Source of the DNA: Gavia stellata
Taxonomy: Eukaryota > Chordata > Aves > Gaviiformes > Gaviidae
DNA: 64,000 nucleotides
Assembly (NCBI RefSeq): GCF_030936135.1
Contig: NC_082595.1
Location: forward strand, 111,864,334-111,928,333
Direction: 5' to 3'
Shown here one piece after another: positions 44,801 through 56,800 of the stretch. Every line of letters starts with the position of its first letter. The first letter of the stretch is position 1. The notes under the pieces are model-generated. The model was not told where the DNA came from, searched no databases, and saw nothing but the letters and a program-made list of their open reading frames with translations. The translations under genes and the position numbers were made by a program.

Positions 44801-47800
44801 GCACTGATGGCATAGCACCTATGGCTCTCGCCAGAAAGCTCTGGGCAGGAGGCCACTGCTCCCAGAGACAAGTTTTGAGTAGAGCCCAGATGGCAGGCAG
44901 CATTTCAGCATACCGTGTTGGTGCTGTTCCCAGAGCTGCTGTACCAGGGACCAGTTGCCTTGCAAAGGGATGAAGCCCTGAGGTTCCCCACTCCTTGCAG
45001 AGGCTTGTCTCTGAGGACCAGGCTTGCCTCCTTTTACCGCTGCAGACTCACAGAGGTTTCTTTCCTTAATAAGGAAATAATGCAGAAGGCTCATTATTTC
45101 CACTTGACCTTCAGGGCACTGGTGACGCTGGCTAAATTGCATTGGAGACTGGAAGAGAGAAATTCTGCAGCTCCTGTAATTAAAAAGGAGTGCGCTGCTT
45201 TCCTGGGCCCTTGGTCCTGCTCAGCGGTCCTCCCTCAAGAATTGTGTCTCAGTCAGATTATTGCCTTGATTAGATCTGCAAAATGTGTTAGGGGGTCCTG
45301 AAAGCAGGTTATTTAATGTATTTATTTCTGCAGATAAGCACGTGCTATCTTTCTCAGGCATTAGCAGTGGGTGTTGAGGGGCTGGTTTCAGACCTGGGAA
45401 TCCTGCTGTGTAGGGAAGTTTTTATTGATGACTTTATTGACTAGAGCAGAATCAGGATCTTTGGACCTAGAAAGGATACAGGTGTCAAAAAGCACCTAGG
45501 TTTCTCTGGCATCCAGCATCCCCATGGGCAGAACTCAGCTCTGCAGCTGCTGGGAACAGAGGAAGCAGGGAAGACCCTCCATGTGTGCCACAGCTGAAGA
45601 ATGGAGACCTCCCAGGGCCAAAACTAATCCTTCGAAGAGGCCAGGCTCGCTGGTGCCACCTCTCCATATCGGGTCGCACGTGCCATTGAGATGGGTGGCT
45701 GCTGCTTGCCTGGGGACCTCCCGGGAGGGGCGGTGGATGGGAGCCGGCTGTTGCAGCCAGGACGATTTTAGCTGGTTCAGAGCCTTTCCCGCTCACGTCT
45801 GTCAGGCTGCGGGAAGCCACGTCTCTCGGGGATGTGAGGTAGAAGGATTGCCCTGTGGTATACCAGGCCTGGAGCTGGGAACTGAGGCATCGCCTGCATG
45901 AACCCCTCCAGCAGTGCAGTTATCAGTGTCTTCTCTCCAACTTCTTGTACTGTTTCACCCATGTATATATGAGTGTATAAATGTAAAAGAACGTATGCCA
46001 TATAGATATGTAGCATTTTCGTGTCAATTTGTTCCTCAGGATCCGGATGTCTGGCATTAAAGGCCTGCAAGGGGTGGTGAGGAAGACGGTGAATGATGAG
46101 CTCCAAGCCAATATCTGGGACCCGCAGCACATGGACAAAATCGTGCCCTCGCTGCTCTTCAACTTACAGCACGTGGAGGAGGCCGAAAGGTGAGTGCTGG
46201 CTGCTGCCATGACCGACCTGCTCCGCCAGCTGCTTCGAGGCCCCGGGGCTGCTTTTGGCAAGGTTTTGCAGGGCAGAGGTGTTGTAGGCTGATTTGTGCC
46301 TGCAGCTCGTGAAAAATGCAGCTCATGGCCAGAGGGGAAACCCTGCGAGTACCTCACTGAAGGATGCTGCAGGTGGCAGGAGCTCTGCGTGTCACCCAGT
46401 ACCGTGAAGGTTGTTGCTGTCTTGGCCACTGCAGGGCACTGACTCTCGTGGAGCAGAGCTCTCTGCGCTGTCCCTGCAGTTAAGGCACACAGTTTGCAAA
46501 GGCGCTGAGCTGCCTTTTCAGTGGGCTGACCTCTGTGAGGGATTCCTGCTTAAATGCTACCGAAGCGGTTATTTTAAAGCCAGGCAAGAGGAATCTCTGG
46601 AACTGAAGTGTGGCTTTGCTCGCTGACCCTCCATTCTTCCAGCGTAACCCCACACCACCTGTGTGCTTGCCACCAGCTGGATGTTTGAAGGGGAGTTGCT
46701 TAGCTGAGAAGCGCAGAGCAGAGAAGCAGGCATGAATTCCTCCTGGAATTTTCCTTTTGAAGGTTGAGAGAGATGTATCAGCCCTGGGAAGTTGGCTTCT
46801 GGCCAGATGCCTTTTCCCTTTTTCTTGTAAGCTGAAGCATCAAGGTGGAAAAAGCATTCACGGTGTTTGTGTGATGCCAAACAGCCTGAGTGTGGAAAAA
46901 GGGGATGGATCTCCTCTGGGGTTTGCGTGTTCAGGGTGACTTGTGCCGGGCCGTGACTGCTTTGCTCTTCCTCCCCTGGGAGGCTGTGTCCACCCTGGGA
47001 GCATGTTATGTCCTGCATCCTCACCAACAAGATCCTCCCCGCCCCGCAGCACTGAGCACCGTGATCATCCTCCCAGTCCCAGGGACGCAGGGGCTGTCCC
47101 TGCTGCCTGGCACAGCCTGGTGCTGCAAGCGGGGCCGTCCTGGCGTGTCCCCCTCCTCTGCAATCCATGCACCCATGCTGCTCTCTGATCTGGCTCAAAT
47201 CCAGCAGTGCTTTATCACTGGGCTCTGCTGGCACGGAGCTGCCCTGTCTGCCTGGCAGGGTGACATTTGGCTGCTGTGGGGTGGCTGTGGGCTGTGCGAG
47301 GGGTAGCCCACGGCCCTGTGCAGCAGCAGGCACGGGCAGGTGCCGTGACCATTTTGCTCCAGCCTTCCCTGGCCGGGCTCTGTGCCTCTTCTCCCCCACT
47401 GCTGCTGCACACTCAGCACCACTCTCATCGCCCTCCTCTGCTTTCACAGCCGCTCCCCCTCCCCGCTGCAAGCCACCGAGAAGGAGAAGGAGAGTCCTAC
47501 GGAGCTGGCGGAGAGGTGTCTGCGGGAGCTGCTGGGCCGAGCAGCATACGGCAACATCAAGAACGCCATCAAACCCGTCCTCATGTAAGTTGCGCATCCC
47601 TCATTTTTGGCAGAAGGGAAACTGAGGCACGGGGAAACAGCCAATGGGGGACAGAGCTGGGGCATGGGCTCCTCTGGCTCCCCTCGGCACGGTACTGGAG
47701 ATGGGGACTGGGTTTCAGGCTGAGCTCTCATTTTTGGATTCAATGAGGAAGATGGCATGGGACAGATACCTGTCACTGAGAAAAGTCACCCCAGAGAAGA

Positions 47801-50800
47801 GTTTGTGTCCTTACCCTTGCCTGCAGCGTTTTCTCCCTGCTGCTCCTGGCCGTCCCTGGTGCTTGGCACTGCTTTGCACACCTGCAGGGTGTGAGGGACT
47901 GACAGTGACTTTCCCCTCCATTTCCATCTCTTCCCCAGCCACCTGGATAACCACTCGCTCTGGGAGCCAAAGATCTTTGCCACCTGCTGCTTCAGGATCA
48001 TCATGTACTCAATCCAGGTGGGGAGCTGGCCGGAGCTCTGGCTGGGGACACCGTCTGGGGACGCACATGCATGCTTGGGATCGCCCGCGTCTGCCTCCAT
48101 GGCTGGGCTGAGTCAGAGCTGCCGCCGCGTTGCCGCATCCTGGCAGTGCCGAGTCCGAGCGCTCCCAATGAGCTCGGCCTCCAAGTGTGCCCCGAAACGG
48201 GCTGGAGACGGGCACGGTCGGGTGTACGGCAGTGTGGGCTGGGGGCCCTGTGGGTGCGTGGGGAAATGGCTGATGGGTGTTAGCCTGACTGTGTGCCAGC
48301 TATGTGTGTTTTAGGATGCAACTCATGGAGCTTGTATCTCAGTCCCAGGAGCAATTCCCTCCTTCCCAGCGGGAAGCAAAGCCCTGCTGAATCAGACGGG
48401 CTAGTGGCGTGCTGTGAAACGCTCCAAAAGAAGCAGCTGGGCTCTGATGGAAAGCTGCCTCTTTCCAGATCGTTGTTGTGTAAATCAACCCAAGCTCCTT
48501 GTCCCTGCAGAAAGAGAGAGGGGCTGTCTGGGGTGAAAAGTGCCCCAGGCAAACCAGGCATCACGATAGCGCCTGCAGCCCAGCATCCCTGTTCTTAGAC
48601 ATGGGGATGCTCAGAGACAGACCCTGCCGGGCTCTTCTTTTCTCACTGGGGGCCATGGAAATGCAGTTTAGGTAAACCCCAAAGTGATGGGAAAAGGTCC
48701 ATCCTTTCTTTTTCCAGTGGATCTCAATGAAACTCTGTTTGCATGGGTCCCTGCACGCTGTTAGGCATGGTGCTGCCTTCCTGCACCACTCCTACTCTGC
48801 TGGGGCTGTCCCAGACCTGCTGCTCCACTTCCCCCCCCTTGGCAGTTTGCTTCGCTTTTGGACTTAGCCAAGCTCTGCTTGGAGAACTCTTACAGTGAAA
48901 AGCAGATCACTGCCCCCTGCTCTCGTTTCTTGTTTTTAATCCTGTAAACTACCTAAAACCCTTTATAGTGCTACTAGATTTTATAAAATCTTGTTAATGC
49001 ACATTGGGGGTGTAAGGTCACAATAACTCAGCAGGACCCTTTTAAAGTATAGACGTTTGGGAAACCCTGGCAAAAATCAAATCCCCTCTCCCTAAAATCC
49101 CCAGGATTAATTGTCACCATTTCCTTAGATCTGTACAGCTCTTCAGATCCTTTTTCCCATGCAAATTGCTCCAAACTCTTGCTCAGTCATGTAAAACAGG
49201 CTTCCTCCAGGTGCCTCCTCTCATTTTGCATCTGGAGCTGTCTTGGAAAGAGCCAGGCAGGGACTCAGTGCAGCTGGGCACGTGTGCAGGATCCATCCCT
49301 GGTAGCTGTGTGGGTTACAGAAACGGGCTGTCACCTTGTGCATGCAGCACACATGCTAACACTGATGTTCCTCTTACAGCCGCAGCACTCCCATCTCGTG
49401 ATCCAGCAGCTCCTGGGGCACCTGGATGCCAACAGCAAGAGCGCAGCCACCATTCGCGCGGGCATCGTGGAGGTTCTTTCAGAGGCAGCGGTGATCGCAG
49501 CCTCCGGATCTGTTGGTAAGTGGATAAATTTATCCTCTCCATCCATTCCTTCACCCTTCTATTGCGGTGGGAGAGGTGCTGGAGGTTTGGGCTGGGCTCT
49601 GGCATGTGCCCAAGTGTGAGCTGGTGATGGGGGATCCAGTCTGGAGCATCCAGGGGTGCTGGGGATCAGTTCTTTGCCGTTTCAGTGCTCCCAAGCACAA
49701 CACCCATGCCCACGTGCAGCGACCTAAACCCAGAGGGCTGAATGCAATGCCTGCCTTTGCCTTCATGGCAGGAGGCAAAGGGATTTTCAGAGGCTTGCTG
49801 TGAATATGCTGAGCTGACGGTGCTCTTGGAAGGACATTTCCTTCCTGTCTTGACTGAGGGAGCTGGTAGGGGTTAAAAGTCACTGTGTGTCTGGCCAAAC
49901 TGGTTTTCAACCTGCTTATGGGGTGGTGGGGGGTATAAACCACAGTGTCCTGGGGGAAACTACATCCTCCATCTCCATGGGGAAAACTGCTGCTCTCCTC
50001 TGGCGATGCTCCACCGTCTCTCCCCTCCTGCCATCCCAGGCCCCACGGTACTGGAGGTGTTTAACACCCTGCTGAGGCAGCTGCGGCTCAGCATTGACTA
50101 TGCGCTGACGGGGAGCTACGACTGCGCTGCCGGCGTCAGCACCAAGATCATTAAGGAGCACGAGGAGAGGATGTTCCAGGAGGCCGTCATTAAAACCATA
50201 GGTGGGGTGTCCCGCGGTGCCCGGCGCAGATGCGGGCTGTGTTGGTGGGTGGCCCCCTGCGTGGTGGGTTTCTGCCTTGGGCATCTGCAGGATTATCCGG
50301 GGTGAAACAAAGTCACCCTCATCCTAAAAGCGGCGATGTGAAATGAGATTTATCTGTTGCGGCGTGCTGCAAGCCTGGCGGCAGGTTATCGGCAGGTGGC
50401 ATTGCAACCCCAGCCAGCCCCGACAGAGCTGCTGTGCGCAGGCAAAGTCGTGTTTCTCCCCGGGTAGGAGACCCTGAGGAAGGGAAGGAGAAGGAGGGGA
50501 AGAGGGCAGGCATCAGCCTGCTGCGGCCACCGAGGACAGGGATGCACCAGCCCCAAAAAAGGAAGGGGTAGAGGCAGGGGCTGGCATCTCTCAGCCTCAC
50601 CCTTCCTGGGCCTGGGGCTGCCCCACCTGGAAGGTGTTTTGATGGGTCTTGAATCACCCTGAAGGTAAAGCTGCCTGCGGGTGCCGGATCGAGGCAAGCA
50701 ATGTCCTATCCCAGCCTGGCTATGGGGGTCTGGCAGGTGGCTTGGGGCAGGCGGGCAGACCCCACGGCGCTGGGTGCTTCTGGGGGCAGTGGGCTGCACC

Positions 50801-53800
50801 TTACACGCTGCCAGCTTGCTCTTGTCCCCGCAGGGTCCTTCGCCAGCACGCTGCCCACCTACCAGCAGTCTGAGGTGATGGTCTTCATCATGAACAAGGT
50901 GCCGCTACCCTCCTCGCAGCAGTCCATCGAGGCTGGCAAAGCCGGGTGAGAATGGATGCCTTCCTCCCTCCTCATTCTCCCCCCTGCCCTGCTGTCCCTG
51001 CCGATGTCCTGTGGGTGGGGGTGTAAGGCTTTGAACACGATGCTGAAAGTGCTGGGGAGCTCCTGAAACTGTTCTCGCCTTGAGGTGGCCTTTGGGGACA
51101 GAGTGGGACATGGGCATGTTATCGGAAAGGCTGAGCATCAAGAGCTTCCACCGAAGAGCAAGGGAAACTGAGCAACATGCGATCATTGTTTAAAATGCTG
51201 TGCTATCTGCTGCAAATGTGATGACAGGGACCCCTGGAAACATGGAGGCATCAAGGGGGAAAGGTTTTTACAGGCAGTGGTGCTGCAGTTGAACTCTGCA
51301 TTTCTTCGGGTACCTGCTGAGAGATTCAGTTGTCAGGAGCTTGGTCCTGGGCTATCACCCAAAACTAGCCAGGAACTAAAAATAATACTCAGGGGAGTGA
51401 CTTGAGATGTCTCAGGGCAGTGAGGTGGCCGCTGCTGAGTGAGGGCTGCCTGGGGCTTTTGAGAAGCTCGTGTTTGGCTTCGTGGGACTGGCTGCTGATC
51501 GCTGCCTCCCCCCACTGACGCGTGGCCCCTCTAAGTTGCCTCCGAGCTTTTATTAACACTGAGCGGGAGGTGGTATTTATACCCGGCAGTGGAGGAAGAG
51601 AAGGAAGGGAAAACACCCAAACAACATAATTACTTAAGAAGTGTGGGAACAGACCATGAGAGCTATTTGGAGCGAGGGTATCGGCGCTGAAACATGTAGG
51701 TAAGGAGCAAACAGATTTTCATGCTATATTTATCTTCAAAGTACGGTCAGGCTCTTCCCACATGTCTCTGATGGGAGAGAGACTTTGCTGGCTGATAGCA
51801 GACATGCTCCTCGCTCATATGGGTGTAATTCCTGACGCCTGCATTCAATCCCTGTTCGCATGGTGGGAGACACGCTGGGTGCCATTCAGCCAGGGCAGCT
51901 TTCCTTGCTGCAGGAGCAGAATCAGGCTCATAGCCCCAGGATGGCAGTCGCTTCTTGGTGCTAGGCTGGCTGTTGCCAGGCTGTTTGTCACTGCTCCTTT
52001 ATCAGCTCATGAGCTTCCTCCGGGAGAGTTTTTTAAATTGCATCTGACGCTGTGTGAAGGATGGTGCTTGCTCTGGGTGTGCAGGTGAACCAGGAGTTTG
52101 CAGAGGAGCTGCAGCCTGCAGTTTGGCTTCCAGGGGTGCTGCTGTTAGTGGTGTAGCTCATTCCCTGGGCAGAGGTAGGCAGCACAGGCAGCGTGTCATG
52201 GGTGATGGCACAGCCTGGAAATCCCTGTGTCCCCTTCCAGTACAGGGCTAGGAAAGACTGAGTTCAGACAGTAGAGAATTCAAGGTTTCCTTTTTTGCAT
52301 AAAACCCCCCTCTTGTCGCTGAAGTGGAAGCGTGGTTCATAGTGGCTTTGCAGGAAGCGAAATGGGAGTGACGAGCAAGGGTACCTTCACAGACAGGAGG
52401 GCTTGGGCTTCATCTCGCCAATTTTCAGCTCCTTAAAAGTGAGGAGCCTGTTCAGAGCTGGTGCCTCGTGTCCCTCGGGAGTCATTGTGGGATGAGCACG
52501 TCCAGAGGGTGGTTCATCGTTCTGAGTTCAGCTTGCGCCTGCCTGGAGGTGCAAGTGCTGCCTTGTTTCTGGTGCCTATGGTGGGATGTATACTTCTTGA
52601 TATTCATCATTCTTCTAGCAGCCTTTTTGCTGGCTGTTAAATCTGGAGCTTATTTTCTGGAGACCTTTACAGCATGGCTGTGTGTGGTGGTGACTCTCGG
52701 GAAACCGGTCCTGCCCTTTCTGAGGCTTTTCCATCCTTTGCATATGGAAGGAGGGTTGTTCTGTTTTCACTCGGATTTTACCATTTGTTTCTTCTCTCCA
52801 TGACAGGGAGAACCGGAATCGGCTGACACAGATAATGCTCCTGAAGTCCCTCCTCCAGGTATGAATGTGTCACCTTCCCCGCAGGAGCATCCAACCTTCA
52901 CGAGACCCGTGCGGTCCCCAGCTGCTGGCATGGGGGAGCTGAGCTAGGGGAGCCTCTCCCCTGGGGTGGTTTAGGAGGAGCTCAAACTGTACTTAGTCTT
53001 CTCTGCCCGCATCCCCTCTTTCTTGGTGTGTTTTAACCTCTCTCAAGTGACACTGTCATGTTGCCTCCCTTTTTCTTTGATGCTTGCAGGTCTCTGTGGG
53101 CTTCCAGTGCAGTAACATGCTTACGGCACTTCCCAGCGCCTTCCTGGACAGGCTGCTTTCCGCAGCCCTCATGGAGGATGCTGAGATCCGTCTCTTTGTC
53201 CTTGAGATCCTCATCAGCTTCATTGATCGCCACGGGAACCGGCAGAAATTCTCCACCATCAGGTTATGTCCCAGGGGCTCCCCAGCAGGGCTGGGACCTG
53301 CAGACACTGCAGAGCAGGCTTGGGAGGGAGATCTGCTGGGCTGGGGGCACTGGCAGGATTGTTAATAAATCTGGTACCAGTTCTGGGGTGGTTTAATGCT
53401 GCAGATCAGTGGTCTGCGAAGAGCCAGAGGGGTGGGGAGGTCTCTCTGAGAGACTGTGCACAGACGGACACGGGACCGTGCTGCTGAACATTACTGTAGT
53501 TAGACAGTGGTCCCAGGAGGATGTGCAGGAGCAATAACCTCGCGTGGGTTCGACTGCATTGCATCCCCACGGATAGGCCTGCTGCCCACTGGTGTTGTCC
53601 ATGCTGCGTTACCTTGGAAGAAGGTGACTGTAATCCCAGATGGAAACTCCTCCATGGGTTTTGCTGTGGTCCTGCTAACCCGCTTTGCTTGCACGCTTCT
53701 TTGTCAACTTGCCTTTGTATTCCTGAGCACCACTGCCGTGAAATCCTGTAGCGACTTAGCTCAGTACTCTTGAATATCTGAATTGCTCAGATGGGTTTTA

Positions 53801-56800
53801 AAAGCCACCCTTAGCTTCCCCCCTTGGTTCCTCCCAGACGGCTCATTCCTGGCCAGCAGCACTGCAGGCATGCGGGAATTGGGCCTTCTCCCTCCGGTGT
53901 CTGAATTTTCCCTTCCCCTTGGCCTTTTTTTGCAGCACCATCAGCGACATCTCGGTCCTGAAGCTGAAAGTGGACAAATGCTCACGCCAAGATACTGTCT
54001 TCATGAAGAAGGTAGTGGCAGGGTCTGGGTCAAGCTGTCCTTGTGCAGACCAGTGTAAGGACTGTGTGTCTATTTCTCCAAGTCACACGGAGCCATGGGG
54101 GAGTCCTATGGTGCCTCTAAACCTGGGGATGTCCCTGGGAAGAGCCAGAGGGATTCAGTCTCCATCAGCGCTTCATGTATGGGCCTTTCTACACTCTTAA
54201 ATCTGCTATTTGCCCCAAGGAATGAGTACCCCAGGGTGTGCTGGTATCCCAGAAGCTATTTATCAAATGGCTTTTGAAGTTGCCTGATTTTATTTATTTT
54301 TATTCCTGCCCCACCTCCTTAAAACACTTCCGGGGTGCTGCAAACCCCTCTGGAGCTAACTCGAGGCCAAGAGAGGATCAGTTTATTACCTTATGCACAC
54401 CAGGGAGCAGCAATGCAGCCCTTAAACTAAAAACTGTCGCAGAGCTGAGTTTCCCTTGCACTAGCATGTGCCCTGCTCTGTGCCATGCCTTGCTGTCAAG
54501 GAATGTGTCTCAAGGCTTTATTTTTCTGCCGTGATTTCTATAATGCCTCTGCAACACAGTCATTCTTTCCCTGGGCTTGGTGCTGTGAATGTCATTTGCC
54601 TGCCCTGGGCTCTGCTCTTGGACCTGCCAGTGCTTCTTCCCCATCAGGGTCCAGCATCGAACGGTGAAACACCACCTGATAGTCACAGCTCCCTCTCCCT
54701 GCGGCTTTCTTTGTTTGCTTGGTGACAGGAGGAGCTCTGCTCCCTCCTGTGTGGATGTAGGCCCCTTTGCTGGGCCCTCCTGTCTTTCTTTTTCTGTGTT
54801 GATGGCAGTGTTGCTCCCAGGGGATGCTCAGGAGGTGACTGCATCTTCCTGTGTCCCCACAGCATGGTCAGCAGCTCTACCGGCACATCTACCTGATATG
54901 CAAGGAGGAGACCAACGTGCAGGCTCACTACGAGGCTCTCTACAGCATGCTGATGCTCATCAGCATCGAGCTGGCTAACGAGGAGGTCATGGTGGACCTC
55001 ATCCGCCTGGTCCTGGCAGTGCAGGTAGGCAGGGGTGAGCTAGATGTGCTGCTGGCGCTCAGTGCGGTGGGGTGGGCGGGCTGGAATGCTATGGGAAGGA
55101 GCCTCTGGGAGGGGGTTTGTTCTGGAGTTGGGGTGTCTGGGGAAGGGGGATGCAAGAGCCTCACATGCTCTGAGCTTCTCCCACCGTAGTGGGATCAGAC
55201 CAACACGCTGGGGAGAGACCCCCAGGAGCCTTGCCAGCATCTGAAACCCAAACTCCAAAAGCTGGGATGTTTGGAGGGCAGGTGATGCCACGAGGTGGAC
55301 AGAGACCACACTGGGGCCTCATCTCATAGGACTGTGTCTGTATCGCAGGAGATTGCCCAGATCAACGAGGATAACTTGTCAGCGTACAACCGCTGCGCGC
55401 TCTTCGCCCTTGGTGCAGCTTACCTGAACCTCATCAGCCAGCTCACCACCGTGCCTACCTTCTGCCAGCACATCCACGAGGTGCGAGGGAGGGTCTGGGG
55501 GCAGGGCCAGAGCCTTGTCCGCGGCAGTTCTGGCATCAGCTCTCCTGGCCACCCATGGGGTTTGAGCTTGGCTCCTTGCTTGTCTTCCACAGGTCATCCA
55601 GATGCGGCAGAAGGAAGCTCCCTATCTGCTCCCTGAAGATGTGTTTGTGGAGAGACCCAGGTAAGAGCCTGGAAAATACCTTCTTCCCCACTACCTGCTC
55701 CTGAGGGATTGGCGTCCATAAGATCGTGGGCGGAAATGGGTTTATCAGCCCTTCACTTGCCTGTGCTTGTCTCCTTTCCCATCTGGGGATGGCACAGTGG
55801 GAAGCACATCAAGTGCTGTTTAGAATCTGAGGAGGATCCCATGCAGCCAGGGAAGGGGGTGGCCCCATGGCTTGTGCTCACAGCCAGCCAAATGCTGGGA
55901 TCAGCTCTGCAGGCTGATCCCTCCCCTCTTCTGGCTGCAGGATGGGTGTAGATCTGGTATATCATCCCACTGATCTGCTGTGCCGCTGGCTCAAGGGTGC
56001 CTGCTGCGTGCTGAGCATCCCCACGCCGAGGCTGGCTGGGCTGTCCCATTCCTGCTGGCATACTTGGCATGGGTCACATTTGGTGGTGAGGTCCTTTACA
56101 GAAACACTGCCCCCAGTGAGTGCCACTGTTCTTTTGAGCCATTCCCTAGGTCAGGGTGGTCCTCCCTGGGTGCATCCGTATCCTTTGTGACGGGTCGAGG
56201 GCCCTTCTGAGACTCCGGCTTTGTGCCGGTGTGCACTGAAATAGCATGATGTGTCCAGCTGTGCTGGAGCTAAGCAAAGCCATGAGAGCTCTCTGTTTCT
56301 GACCCAAAGGGACTGGAAACCCTGCTGGCACGGTTCCCTTAGCAGAAGAGGTGCTGCCATCGCTGTTGGTTTTTCTACATCTCCATAGGTTGAGCAAGAG
56401 CCTTGACCGCCTGGGCCCAGAGGTCTTCTTCTGGCAGAGCAAGATCAGCGAGGTGTTGGGTGGCAGTGGCTACAACTCGGACCGGCTCAGCACACCCTAC
56501 ATCCCCCAGCTGACGGGTACGCACCACCCTGGGGCACCCCTGAGAACTGGGAGGGGAGGAGACTGGTCCCTTGCTCTGCAGTTATGGGGGTGTGAAGTTC
56601 TTGTCCTACTTGTGGGCCTATTGTTTTTCTGCCCTCCTTTAGAGGTGTAGCCTTGGGGAAACTGAGACATAAAGTGGTTAACTGGGAACTTCCTGGGGTT
56701 GACACATGCATGGCTGGCTGGATGGAAGGAGCCATGAAGCCCACTGGGCTTGGCTCAGTCCTTGGTTCTGCTGGTTTGGATGAATTTGGGTGAATGGCTG

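Noticed and set aside
46569-47597. 342-codon minus-strand frame across EFR3B intron 6 and exon 7
   Set aside because: It is the antisense of a true exon plus G+C-rich intron and contains no domain.
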